Numbered from the stretch's first letter, positions 55,928 to 64,000 are shown. The stretch is 64,000 nt of DNA from Erythrobacter sp. AP23 (GCF_001542855.1 NZ_LNBY01000001.1:62001-126000), one strand, 5' to 3'. Notes: generated from the letters alone by a model not told the origin. A program made the numbers and translations.

Positions 55928-57166
55928 TCAGCGCGTTGCGATCAGTACTCCGAGAAAGGCGAAGCCGATGGCGATCAAAGCGCCCGACAGCCAGCGCCAT
56001 CGCTCCATCCCGACCCACATGCCGCGGAAGCTCTGGCGCAAAGAGACCCCATCGCCGCGTTCCTTGGCTATCCGTAAAGAGTAAATTGCCGCACCCGACA
56101 ATGCGAGGCCGGTCATCGCCAACCCGAACAGGAACCATGGAATCTTGGTCCAGTAGCCGCCGAAGTTTCCGAAATGCAGCGGATCGGCCATTTCGGAGAT
56201 GCGCTGGTGGACATTGAGATCGCGCCCGTCGGTAGTCAGCAGGACTTCGGCAGTTCTGGCATCGACATAGACGGCGTTCGAGCGCGGCCGCACCAGCACC
56301 GCTTCATACTCGCCATTGAGTTCGAGCACGCCATCTTCGCCCGGCAAACGCACGTTTTCCACGCGCAGACCGGGATATGCGGCCAGCGCTGCATCCACCG
56401 CCGGTCCTAAATCGCCAGGCCTCGCAATGATCTCGGTCGGAATTTCACGATCGACGCGGGGATGCGGCGCTGCGTTGCCGCCCAGGCTCTCGACGAAGTA
56501 CCAGATGCTGGTGAGCGTGATCAGCGCAACGAACCACAGCGACCAGACCCCGGCAAGCCGGTGGAAATCGCCCCACCAGGTCCGGGCATCGCGCGTCCGC
56601 AATGGCTTGGTGAAGCCGCGCCACCATTTCTTGTAGACGGCGAAGGAGGTGACGAGGCTGATCAGCAGGAGAAACGCCAGCGACGAGACGATCGGCACGC
56701 CCAGCCAGGTTGGCAAGTTGAGATGCCGGTGCATGTTCCTGAGCACGCGTTGCGCATCGACCCATGGGCCGGTCCCGAGGATCTCGCCGGTCGATGGATG
56801 CGCATGGAGGAAGAAAAGGTTGCCGGCCTCGTTCTCGACCGTCACCTTCGCAGCAAAGGCCGAGGCAGTCGGCGCCAAAATCGCATTCGCCTTGGCGACG
56901 CCTGGATATTCGGCTGCGTTGTGCGCGATTTCGGCCCAGGCCACCGGTCCTTCCACGCTGGAGGGGGCGACGCGCAGGCTGGGCTGGAGCAGCCAGTCGA
57001 TCTCCGCGCTCAGCACGGCCAGCGTCCCGGTGAACAGGATGAAGGCCATGAACAGGCTGAGCTTCAGCCCGACCCACTGATGCACCACCCACCACGTGCG
57101 GGCGGCCTTGGGCGCGGCTTTTCGATGCAGTCTGTGCTGCCTTTCGATATCCCGCGCCAGTTCCAT
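55928..57166 (-). CDS. PepSY domain membrane protein (putative ferrisiderophore reductase)
   Basis: The 412-residue product has an N-terminal helix WWVVHQWVGLKLSLFMAF, a PepSY-type periplasmic region (VENEAGNLFFLHAHPSTGEI), then helices with conserved histidines NMHRHLNLPTWLG and GDFHRLAGVWSLWF, a second PepSY-like domain near residues 250-320 and two C-terminal helices. It overlaps the preceding receptor gene stop by one base and is probably the inner-membrane partner of receptor 2, acting on the imported ferric siderophore. Confidence 0.9.
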   Translation of the reverse strand: MELARDIERQHRLHRKAAPKAARTWWVVHQWVGLKLSLFMAFILFTGTLAVLSAEIDWLLQPSLRVAPSSVEGPVAWAEIAHNAAEYPGVAKANAILAPTASAFAAKVTVENEAGNLFFLHAHPSTGEILGTGPWVDAQRVLRNMHRHLNLPTWLGVPIVSSLAFLLLISLVTSFAVYKKWWRGFTKPLRTRDARTWWGDFHRLAGVWSLWFVALITLTSIWYFVESLGGNAAPHPRVDREIPTEIIARPGDLGPAVDAALAAYPGLRVENVRLPGEDGVLELNGEYEAVLVRPRSNAVYVDARTAEVLLTTDGRDLNVHQRISEMADPLHFGNFGGYWTKIPWFLFGLAMTGLALSGAAIYSLRIAKERGDGVSLRQSFRGMWVGMERWRWLSGALIAIGFAFLGVLIATR

Positions 57167-59319
57167 CAGAACCTGTATCCCACCTCCACGAAGAGCGAAC
57201 GGGGCTCGCCGGGGAAGTGGCCGGTTCGCTCGATAAAGCCGGAAGCAGCGTATGTGGTATCGAACAGATTATCGACGCGGACCATCGCGCGGATCGGTCC
57301 GGTTTCGTAGATCAGCGAGGCATCGAAAACGAAGTAGTCGTTCACCGGTTGATCGCTGAGGCTGACGCGATCCGACACATAATCCCCGCCAAACGCGACC
57401 GCCAGGCCGAGATCGGGGAACTGATAGCGCGTCCAGAATCCGAGCTGGTGCTCGGGCGCGTTGGCGAAGCGATCACCCACGCTGTTAGAAAATCCGCCTC
57501 CGCCATTGTTCTCGGTAATCCGCGTATCGTTGTAGCCGTAGGCGAGCGTGGCCACCCAGTTGGGCGTGATGTCGGCGGCGATATCGACCTCGACACCCTT
57601 GCTTGTGACTTCGCCGAAAGCGACAAGATCATCCACGCCGTCGCCGCCCACATCGCCTCGCGGATCGGTCTGCAACAGATTCTGTCGGCGGATTTGGTAA
57701 GCCGACAGGCTCGACTGGATGCGTCCGCCCATCAGCGCGGTCTTGATCCCTCCCTCGACGATGTCGCCGGTCGTCGGCGCGAATGGACCACCGGCGAGCG
57801 GATCCTGGTCGTCAACGTCTTGGGGTTCGAAACTGTCGGCATACTGCGCGAACAGGGAGATCTCGTCGGTAACGCGATAGACAGCTCCTGCGCGATAGGT
57901 GACTTCTTCGTCTTCGAATACCGTTCCGTTCGCATTGTCGGTGAAGCTATCGAAGCGGACGCCGCCGGTCAGGATCAGGCGGCCGATCCTCAATTCGTCG
58001 AGCAGGTAAAAACCGAACCGTTCGCTGTCGGACAGCGATGTACGAAAGGCGGGGAGTGCGTAGGAGGTCGGGTCGGTTCGGCCGTATTGCGGATCGAACA
58101 GGCTCAGCGGATTGGGCAAGCCCGCAACATTGCTTGTTGTGCCGCGCAGCGCACGACCGGTGAAGTTGCTTTCGGCATCGAAGAAATCCGCGCCGACCAG
58201 TACGCGGTTGCCAAGGTTGCCGCCCAGGTCTGCGGACCAGACCGCATTGGCACCCAGCGAAAAGGTCTCCTGCGCACGAAGCTGGTCGCGAAACTGGCGC
58301 ACCGAGGAATCGATTTGTCCGTCCCCGTCGGAATCGAACAGCCCGCGCGGCTCGTGATAGTTCTGCATTTCCACCGCATCATTGTAGCGCGCGGTGACAT
58401 CGATGCTGAGATTGGGGGTCACATCGACCTCGATCCGGCCCTGGACGACGTCGGATTCCAGGTTGAGGAAGTCGCCCGGCTCGTTGTGATTCCAGCGGCG
58501 GCTGGTGCGGAACTCGCCATTGGCGTCCACCGGCACACCCCGCAACCGGTTGGCGTCCAGCTCCTGATCGTACCGCGTGGCCTGCAGGATGATCCGGGCC
58601 GGTCCTTCCTCGAATGAGACGCCGCCATCGACGATCAGCGTCCGCGAGCCGGCATTGAAGCGGAACAGGCCGCGGTCTTCGTAGAACACGCCGCCGCGTG
58701 CAGCGAAACCTCCGCCCAGTGGTGCGTTGATCTCTGCCGAACCGCCCACACGATCCTCGGTGCCGAGGATCGCCTTGATCTCGCCGGTGAACTCGTCCGC
58801 ATCGGGTTTCTTTGTGATGTAATTGAAGAGACCGCCGGGGGCGCCCGGACCATAGAGCATGCCGCTCGGGCCCTTGAGGAACTCGACCCGCTCGACGTTG
58901 AAGAGCTGCGGCACCGAAAAGCCGGCGTAGGGATCGCCGCGCAATCCGTCATAGAAGATTTCTTCCTGCCGGAACCCGCGTGCCGTCACGCCGGCATAGC
59001 TGAAAAAGCTGACGCCGGAGATATTGCGATAGAGATCCTGCGCGTCGCGGGCGCCCTGGTCTTCGATCAACTCCTGCGTGATCGAGGTGACGACCAGGCT
59101 CGATTCGAGCGGAGGCGTCGCCAGCTTTCCCGAGCTGGTTTCATCGACGCGGTACAGCTGCTGCGCGCGCCCGGTCACGATAATTGCGTTTGCGAGCGGC
59201 GTTTCCGCCTCGGCCGAGCCGCCATCGGCTTGCGCCATCGCCGGTGCTGCCGTCAGCCCCAAGGCTGCGCCCGACGCCAGGAAAGAGACCTTGAGTACCT
59301 TCGAACTGCGTACGTGCAT
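57166..59319 (-). CDS. TonB-dependent siderophore receptor (receptor 2)
   Basis: An outer-membrane receptor of 717 residues. It has a signal peptide ending near PAMAQAD, a TonB box-like IIVTG, a plug domain with TARGFRQEEIFYDGLRGD, VERVEFLKGPSGMLYGPGAPGG near 132, and a barrel ending in an aromatic residue (VGYRF). ATG 59319 has GAGG at 7 nt; the frame is open to 59346. A Fur-like element lies 50 nt upstream. It overlaps the PepSY gene by one base. Substrate unknown. Confidence 0.95.
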   Translation of the reverse strand: MHVRSSKVLKVSFLASGAALGLTAAPAMAQADGGSAEAETPLANAIIVTGRAQQLYRVDETSSGKLATPPLESSLVVTSITQELIEDQGARDAQDLYRNISGVSFFSYAGVTARGFRQEEIFYDGLRGDPYAGFSVPQLFNVERVEFLKGPSGMLYGPGAPGGLFNYITKKPDADEFTGEIKAILGTEDRVGGSAEINAPLGGGFAARGGVFYEDRGLFRFNAGSRTLIVDGGVSFEEGPARIILQATRYDQELDANRLRGVPVDANGEFRTSRRWNHNEPGDFLNLESDVVQGRIEVDVTPNLSIDVTARYNDAVEMQNYHEPRGLFDSDGDGQIDSSVRQFRDQLRAQETFSLGANAVWSADLGGNLGNRVLVGADFFDAESNFTGRALRGTTSNVAGLPNPLSLFDPQYGRTDPTSYALPAFRTSLSDSERFGFYLLDELRIGRLILTGGVRFDSFTDNANGTVFEDEEVTYRAGAVYRVTDEISLFAQYADSFEPQDVDDQDPLAGGPFAPTTGDIVEGGIKTALMGGRIQSSLSAYQIRRQNLLQTDPRGDVGGDGVDDLVAFGEVTSKGVEVDIAADITPNWVATLAYGYNDTRITENNGGGGFSNSVGDRFANAPEHQLGFWTRYQFPDLGLAVAFGGDYVSDRVSLSDQPVNDYFVFDASLIYETGPIRAMVRVDNLFDTTYAASGFIERTGHFPGEPRSLFVEVGYRF

Positions 59320-59368
59320 CAATAACCTCGAATAGCGAATCGCCAAGATTGGGCGGCTGTTGCGTGAT

Positions 59369-59387
59369 GCGACTAATTATCATTAGC
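59369..59387 (-). promoter_or_regulatory. Fur-like box upstream of TonB receptor 2
   Basis: On the minus strand, GCTAATGATAATTAGTCGC shows the first nine bases GCTAATGAT matching GATAATGAT of the Fur consensus at 8 of 9 positions, followed by a weaker second half. It lies 50 nt upstream of the receptor start. Iron regulation is inferred. The rest of 59320-59559 has no gene I can support. Confidence 0.55.
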
Positions 59388-59559
59388 ACTACGAGCAAGA
59401 TGTTTTCGCGCGTCGTTTTGCACAGTCGAGAGGAAAGCCGGGCGGCGTAGCAGCGGACCGGTCGAAGCGTCCGTGCGATTGGGCACCACTGCGCTTCGGC
59501 GAGCGGCGTGACCGTGGCGCCATGAGGCGCTTGCGCTATCTTGAGTTATATCGGGAAGT

Positions 59560-59634
59560 TGGCTGGGGTGGCAGGGATCGAACCTGCGAATGCCGGTACC
59601 AAAAACCGGTGCCTTACCACTTGGCTACACCCCA
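59560..59634 (-). tRNA. tRNA-Gln (UUG)
   Basis: On the minus strand the 75-nt cloverleaf begins TGGGGTG (59634-59628) and pairs with CACCCCA near the 3' end, with discriminator G and encoded CCA at 59562-59560. The anticodon stem-loop is CCGGT-TTTTGGT-ACCGG, anticodon TTG. The U1-A72 pair and G73 fit tRNA-Gln. Confidence 0.97.
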
Positions 59635-59648
59635 GCAGGTGCGCGCCC

Positions 59649-61058
59649 CTATAGCGCCTCCGGCGCGGAAGGGAAGGGGGTGGGCGCCGATTGCATGCGC
59701 CGCTCGGCCAGCTCGCCCTCGAAATGCGCAATCGTCTTGCGATCGAGCTTGTAGAAGAACATCGCGGCCCCTGCGGGGATGATGATGGCAGCGGGAACGA
59801 TCGCGAAGGCCAGGTCGATGCCAAGCTTTGCGGATTCGGTCTGGGCAGCGCCTGCTTCGAAACCGGTCAGTGCAAACAGCATTCCCGGCAGCGCTGCACC
59901 GACCGCCACACCGGTCTTGATCGCGAAGACCGCGCCGGAAACCGCCAGGCCGGTCATTTGCCGACCGGTGGACCACTCCAGGTATTCGGCGATGTCGGTG
60001 AACATCGAATAGGCCAACATCATCATCATGCCGAGTCCGACCCCGACGAAGACTTGCGCCGCGGTCTGGGGCCAAACCGCGTCGAGCGGCATCACGTGGA
60101 AGACGGCTATGGCTGCGACCTCGATCGACCCGGCAAGGATCAGCAAGTGCGCCTTGTCGAAGCGCCTCGCCATGGACGCGGCAAAGATCACCCCGACCAG
60201 CTGTCCTAGTGCGAAGGCGGTGTAGAACAGGCCGATTCGATCGAGGAAAAGGAAGAGCGGAGTGCCGTCATCGCCCGCTACATAGCGAAACCAGAACAGG
60301 GCGCTGCTTGCTCGCGATGCGAGTGCGACGGGGGTCAGCATGGCGGCGATCGCAACCGCTATCCAGGCAGGCGTGCGAACCAGCAGCTTGACATCGTCGC
60401 GCACGCGCCCGTTCGACGGTACGGGCGGGATGCGTTCCTTGCTCGCGAAGAAGGCGATAAGCAACGACAGCGCCCCGGCGCCCGAAATGACGAACATGGT
60501 CAGCATGATGCCGCGCCGCTCGTCGCCCGCGCCCAGTTCGCGTACCAGCGTCGTCGCGATGACAGCCACGGCCACCACCGCCAGGGCCGAGAAAACCATG
60601 CGATAAGCGGCGAAGGATGAGCGCGTGTCGGCATTGGGCGAAACCACGCCCATCAGCGCCGAATAGGGAACGTTGGTCGCGGTGAAGGCCACCATCGTCA
60701 GCGTGTACGTGACATAGGCCCACACCAGCATCGCATCGCTCGATAACTCGGGCGCGGCGAAAATTGCCGCACCGAACAGGCCGAAGGGAACCGCTCCCCA
60801 CAGCAGATAGGGTCGGTAGCGCCCCCAGCGGCTGCGCGTGCGGTCGCCGATCGCGCCCATCACCGGATCGGTCACCGCGTCGAAGAACTTGGTCAGCAGC
60901 AGCATCAGGCCCATTGCCGCAGGGCCAACGCCGCCCAGCTCGACGAAGAAGTAGAGCAGGTAGATGTTGAAGAAGTTGATGTAGAAGGACGAGGCGAGAT
61001 CGCCGATCCCATAGCCGATCTTCTCCAATCGGCCGGCCGCGGGAAGCGGCTTAGTCAA
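59649..61058 (-). CDS. GPH-family sugar:cation symporter (MelB type)
   Basis: A 469-residue glycoside-pentoside-hexuronide:cation symporter with twelve helices. It has the motif DAVTDPVMGAIGDRTRSRWGRYRPYLLWGAVPF in positions about 60-92, with the Asp residues that bind cation in MelB-like proteins, and EYLEWSTGRQMTGLA in the second half. The sugar cannot be read from sequence. The start is a TTG (61058) with GAGGA upstream. Confidence 0.9.
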   Translation of the reverse strand: MTKPLPAAGRLEKIGYGIGDLASSFYINFFNIYLLYFFVELGGVGPAAMGLMLLLTKFFDAVTDPVMGAIGDRTRSRWGRYRPYLLWGAVPFGLFGAAIFAAPELSSDAMLVWAYVTYTLTMVAFTATNVPYSALMGVVSPNADTRSSFAAYRMVFSALAVVAVAVIATTLVRELGAGDERRGIMLTMFVISGAGALSLLIAFFASKERIPPVPSNGRVRDDVKLLVRTPAWIAVAIAAMLTPVALASRASSALFWFRYVAGDDGTPLFLFLDRIGLFYTAFALGQLVGVIFAASMARRFDKAHLLILAGSIEVAAIAVFHVMPLDAVWPQTAAQVFVGVGLGMMMMLAYSMFTDIAEYLEWSTGRQMTGLAVSGAVFAIKTGVAVGAALPGMLFALTGFEAGAAQTESAKLGIDLAFAIVPAAIIIPAGAAMFFYKLDRKTIAHFEGELAERRMQSAPTPFPSAPEAL

Positions 61059-61127
61059 ACTTCGGTCCTCCCATGAAACCTATTGGGACCTCATGGGAGG
61101 GGGGAAGTCAAGTGCGGGCGGATTGCG

Positions 61128-61979
61128 TCAGAACTTCTTGCCGTCGAAATCGGCGGCCGAATGCCGCTCGAGCAGCTGTTCGTCCTCGTCGCCCCAGGCC
61201 TTGTTGACGATCCGGCCGCGGCGGACGGCGGGGCGTTCGGCAATCTGCTTCACCCAACGCTCGACATTCGCGTATTCGTGGATTGAGAGGAAGGTCTTCG
61301 CCTCTTCGTAGATCACGCCGAACACGAAGGGTGCGATCCACGGATAGGCCGCGATGTCGGCCACGGTATAGTCCTTGCCGCCAAGGAACTCGCTATCCGC
61401 CAGGCGTTTGTCGGCGACGTCGAACAGGCGCTTGGTCTCCATCGCATAACGGTTGATCGGATATTCGTATTTCTCGGGCGCATAGGCATAGAAGTGGCCG
61501 AAGCCGCCCCCGATGAAGGGTGCGCTGCCGACCTGCCAGAACAGCCAGCTGAGCACTTCGGCGCGAGTCTGGTCGGTCGGCAGGAAAGCGCCGAATTTCT
61601 CGGCCAGATGCATTAGGATTGCGCCGCTTTCGAACACGCGCACGGGTTCGTCCCCGCTACGGTCGAGCAGCGCCGGAATCTTCGAATTGGGGTTGAGGTG
61701 GACGAAGCCCGAGCCGAATTGGTCGCCTTCGCCGATATCGATCGTCCAGGCATCGTACTCCGCGCCAGAATGACCCGCCTCGAGCAGTTCCTCGAGCATA
61801 ATGGTCGCCTTTACGCCGTTGGGCGTGGCGAGCGAATAGAGCTGAAAGTCGTGCTTGCCGACGGGGAGAGGCTTGTCCTCGCGCGCGCCTGAAGTCGGAC
61901 GGTTGATGTTGGCGAAGCGGCCGCCGTTCTCGGCATCGAAAGTCCAGACCTTGGGCGGGTTGTAGGTTGCGTCTGCCAA
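61128..61979 (-). CDS. yghU: YghU-like glutathione S-transferase/disulfide-bond oxidoreductase
   Basis: A 283-residue GST of the Nu class; the E. coli homologue YghU binds two glutathiones and reduces disulfides. Visible: N-terminal extension with WTFDAENGGRFANINRPTSG, thioredoxin-like domain with LYSLATPNGVKATIMLEELL, NPNSKIPALLD, and the conserved ESGAILMHLAEKFG glutathione-binding helix near 117. The C-terminal all-helical domain follows. Start is TTG with AGGAG upstream. Confidence 0.93.
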   Translation of the reverse strand: MADATYNPPKVWTFDAENGGRFANINRPTSGAREDKPLPVGKHDFQLYSLATPNGVKATIMLEELLEAGHSGAEYDAWTIDIGEGDQFGSGFVHLNPNSKIPALLDRSGDEPVRVFESGAILMHLAEKFGAFLPTDQTRAEVLSWLFWQVGSAPFIGGGFGHFYAYAPEKYEYPINRYAMETKRLFDVADKRLADSEFLGGKDYTVADIAAYPWIAPFVFGVIYEEAKTFLSIHEYANVERWVKQIAERPAVRRGRIVNKAWGDEDEQLLERHSAADFDGKKF

Positions 61980-62073
61980 TTGCGTTCTCCTCGTTGCGGG
62001 GTGGCTAGTTCACCCAACCGTTCGTCGCAAGGTGGGGAACCGTGACAGCGACCCCACGGTTCTTCCCTTCGCT

Positions 62074-63075
62074 ATGACGAAGCTCATCTATGTCGACGAC
62101 GATCTGCCCGGCATTACGCGCAAGGGCGCGGGCAGGGGATGGGCCTATTACGATCCCGAAGGCAAACTGATCAACGATCCGGAGGAAAAGCGCCGGCTCA
62201 ATGCGATCGCACTGCCGCCAGCCTATGGCGATGCCTGGTTTTGCCCCGCACCCAACGGCCACATCCTCGCCACCGGCGTGGATGCGAGGGGTCGTAAGCA
62301 ATATCGCTATCACCCCGAATTTCGCACGGCGCGCGAGGGCGAGAAGTTCGACAGCTGCGTCAGCTTCGGGAGCCTATTGCCGCTGGTTCGCAAGCGTGTG
62401 GACGACGATCTGCGCGGCCGCACACTGACCCGCGAGCGGGCGATCGCCAGCGTAGTGCGGCTGCTCGACCTGGGCGCGGTTCGTATCGGGAACGAAGGCT
62501 ATGCAAAGCAGAACCGGAGCTTCGGTGCGACGACTTTGCGTAAGCGGCACGCCGAACTGACCGGCAAGACCTTGCGGCTGCGCTATAAGGGCAAGGGCGG
62601 CAAGCCGCGCGAGGTGACGCTATCCGATGGCAGCCTGTCGCGGCTGGTGCGCAAGATGCAGGATTTGCCCGGCCAGAACCTGTTCAAATACGTCGACGAG
62701 GAGGGCGAAGTGCAGGCGGTGGGCTCGTCCGACGTCAACGAATACCTCGCCGAAACCATGGGCGAGCGGTTTACGGCGAAGAATTTTCGCACCTGGCACG
62801 GCAGCGTGATGGCCTTTCAATGCCTGCTCGAAGGCGAGGGCGATCTTCCGATCAAGGCATTGCTCGACTGTGTCGCGGAACGGCTCGGCAATACGCCAGC
62901 GGTGACGCGCAAGAGCTATATACATCCGGCGGTGATCGATCTGGTCGAGCGGCAGGAGGAATGGCGTGCCGAGGCGCGCCTGCCGCGTGCGACCAAGTGG
63001 CTGACGCGCGAGGAGCGCGGGCTGATCGAGCTGCTTCAGACAAGTCCTGCGGCGGCGGAATTGCTGGCTGCCTGA
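62074..63075 (+). CDS. DNA topoisomerase IB (poxvirus type)
   Basis: A type IB topoisomerase that nicks one strand and relaxes supercoils through a 3'-phosphotyrosine. The 333-residue product has the core ALPPAYGDAWFCP, a GAVRIGNEGY arginine motif with Arg137, RTWHGS with Arg239 and His242, and catalytic Tyr282 in RKSYIHP. Cellular genomes of alphaproteobacteria sometimes carry this viral-like enzyme. ATG 62074 was chosen; a GTG at 62032 is weaker. Its stop lies 43 nt before the next reading frame. Confidence 0.93.
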   Translation: MTKLIYVDDDLPGITRKGAGRGWAYYDPEGKLINDPEEKRRLNAIALPPAYGDAWFCPAPNGHILATGVDARGRKQYRYHPEFRTAREGEKFDSCVSFGSLLPLVRKRVDDDLRGRTLTRERAIASVVRLLDLGAVRIGNEGYAKQNRSFGATTLRKRHAELTGKTLRLRYKGKGGKPREVTLSDGSLSRLVRKMQDLPGQNLFKYVDEEGEVQAVGSSDVNEYLAETMGERFTAKNFRTWHGSVMAFQCLLEGEGDLPIKALLDCVAERLGNTPAVTRKSYIHPAVIDLVERQEEWRAEARLPRATKWLTREERGLIELLQTSPAAAELLAA

Positions 63076-63092
63076 GAGGTGCCTTGCATATG

Positions 63093-63143
63093 GTATCCTA
63101 AAGGGATACTGGGCGGACATGCACTTGGCAGGGTTTAGGATAC
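63093..63143 (+). promoter_or_regulatory. GTATCC/GGATAC operator-like repeats before nadE
   Basis: GTATCC at 63093-63098 and GGATAC at 63104-63109 form a perfect 6-bp inverted repeat with a 5-nt spacer, 17 bp in all. A third copy, GGATAC at 63138-63143, lies just inside the following reading frame. The size and symmetry resemble operators of Cro/C1-type dimeric repressors. Confidence 0.6.
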
Positions 63144-63367
63144 GTGCCTTTCGAGAGGCGCATGATCCGCCGCTTAGCGCGGAGGAATTCGGCGCGCGTT
63201 TCGGCGATCCCGAACCCTGGCCCAGCCGCACCGTCTACGGCTGGGAAGCCAAGGGCAAGATCGCCCGCGCATCGGTCCAGAAACGCCTTGCCGAACTGGG
63301 CGTTTGCCAGCCCGCCGACTGGCTCGAACCCGCCCCTGAAGAACCCGACGAGAAAGGCCCCGCTACT
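63119..63367 (+). other. Helix-turn-helix-like segment, in frame with NAD+ synthase
   Basis: From ATG 63119 the frame reads 83 codons without a stop into the NadE ATG at 63368. The segment has FRIRAFREAHDPPLSAEEFG followed by SRTVYGWEAKGKIARAS and VQKRLAELG, the layout of an XRE/Cro helix-turn-helix. It then has a linker rich in Pro and Glu. It may be a real N-terminal fusion or a separate start for a small regulator that reads on into nadE. Confidence 0.6.
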
Positions 63368-64000
63368 ATGAGCGGAACCGACATCCATCCCTTTTACGAC
63401 CTGCATACGCACGGTTTCGTCCGCGTGGCGACCAGCACGCCAAAGGTGCGCACGGCGGATGTCGCCTATAATGCGCAGGGAATTCTGGAACAGGCGCGCA
63501 AGGCGGATGCGCAGTCGGTCGACCTGCTGCTGTATCCCGAACTGGCCCTGTCCTCCTACGCGCTGGACGATCTGCACATGCAATCGGCGCTGCTCGATGC
63601 GGTCGAGGATCAGATCGATGCGATCGTGGAAGCCTCGCGCGATCTTCTGCCGGTGCTCGTCTTCGGCGCGCCGCTGCGCCGCAACGGCCGCATCTACAAT
63701 TGCGCGCTGGTAGTGGCGCGCGGCGCACTGCTCGGCGTGGTCCCCAAGAGCTTTCTGCCCAATTATCGCGAATATTATGAAAAGCGCTGGTTCGCGCATG
63801 GTCGCGAGTGCGTCGGACTGACGATCCGCTGCGGCGTGCAAGATGTGCCCTTCGGCACCGATCTGGTTTTCTCAGCAAGCGACCTGCCGGGTTTCACCTT
63901 CGGGATCGAGATCTGCGAGGATTTCTGGTCGCCCAATCCGCCAGGCACGATGGCCGCGCTCGCCGGCGCGACGATCCTGCTCAACCTTTCGGCATCGAAC
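63119..64000 (+). CDS. nadE: Glutamine-dependent NAD+ synthase, 5' part (partial), with in-frame HTH-like N-terminus
   Basis: Makes NAD+ from nicotinate adenine dinucleotide using glutamine-derived ammonia. The family-typical start is MSGTDIHPFYDLHTHGFVRV at 63368, preceded by AAAGG at 10 nt. The N-terminal glutaminase (nitrilase-fold) domain is complete in its triad: Glu in LYPELALSSYA, Lys in VPKSFLPNYREYYEKRWF and Cys in GIEICEDFW. The synthetase domain lies beyond the right edge. The same frame is open upstream to ATG 63119, giving an 83-residue HTH-like extension not usual in NadE. If translation begins only at 63368 the enzyme is normal. Confidence 0.9.
   Translation, partial: MHLAGFRIRAFREAHDPPLSAEEFGARFGDPEPWPSRTVYGWEAKGKIARASVQKRLAELGVCQPADWLEPAPEEPDEKGPATMSGTDIHPFYDLHTHGFVRVATSTPKVRTADVAYNAQGILEQARKADAQSVDLLLYPELALSSYALDDLHMQSALLDAVEDQIDAIVEASRDLLPVLVFGAPLRRNGRIYNCALVVARGALLGVVPKSFLPNYREYYEKRWFAHGRECVGLTIRCGVQDVPFGTDLVFSASDLPGFTFGIEICEDFWSPNPPGTMAALAGATILLNLSASN

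Overview
The window is 64 kb of GC-rich bacterial chromosome with closely packed genes, many joined by 1-4 nt stop/start overlaps. The gene content points to an alphaproteobacterium of the Sphingomonadales, most likely the Erythrobacter/Qipengyuania group. The signs are: the rpsB-tsf-pyrH-frr-uppS-cdsA-dxr-rseP-bamA-skp-fabZ block without lpxD or lpxA between skp and fabZ, the ccmCDEFGHI cytochrome c maturation operon, a dapF-mtaB-ftsY-yciB operon, TonB receptors paired with PepSY proteins, and CtrA-like TTAA-N7-TTAA elements. The genus is inferred from this content, not from any alignment. No insertion sequence, prophage, integrase or CRISPR array was seen, and the DNA reads as core chromosome.

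Layout. 0-12.3 kb (+): end of pssA, then ribosomal protein S2 and EF-Ts, UMP kinase and ribosome recycling factor, then isoprenoid and phospholipid steps (uppS, cdsA, dxr), outer-membrane biogenesis (rseP, bamA, skp), fabZ and rpmE, closed by a strong terminator. 12.3-13.8 kb (-): a DksA/TraR-like zinc protein, a GFA-fold protein and a prolyl-4-hydroxylase-like dioxygenase. 14.0-22.7 kb (+): tRNA-His, an amino-acid dehydrogenase, the complete ccm operon, kup and a small membrane protein. 22.7-28.0 kb (-): yciB, ftsY, mtaB, dapF and a GGDEF-EAL protein. 28.1-37.9 kb (mixed strands): EVE protein, SDR, ThDP enzyme, LplT-like MFS, pgsA, an unrecognised membrane protein, oxyR-rnd and a JmjC/cupin protein. 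38.0-43.9 kb (+): aspS, acpP, fabF, mltG, a 2H phosphoesterase, a membrane-anchored cNMP-binding protein and tRNA-Met. 44.3-50.1 kb: a hybrid histidine kinase, moaC-moeA, and a convergent thiolase-like gene.

50.4-59.4 kb is an iron-uptake island. Two TonB-dependent receptors, each with its own PepSY membrane protein, point toward each other around a small MarR/monooxygenase/membrane-protein operon. 59.5-64 kb: tRNA-Gln, a GPH-type symporter, a YghU-like glutathione transferase, a type IB topoisomerase, and the 5' part of a glutamine-dependent NAD+ synthase.

The most unusual signal is at the right edge. The NAD+ synthase reading frame continues upstream, without a stop, into an 83-residue helix-turn-helix-like segment. 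It is preceded by a perfect GTATCC/GGATAC inverted repeat, and a third half-site lies just inside the frame. Other points of interest are an EF-hand-like loop inside the Skp-family chaperone, a Popeye-like cNMP protein, a membrane protein of unknown function with a conserved-looking GGEEISWGQR/LHN signature behind a perfect inverted repeat, an oxyR gene overlapping rnd, and a terminator hairpin between acpP and fabF.
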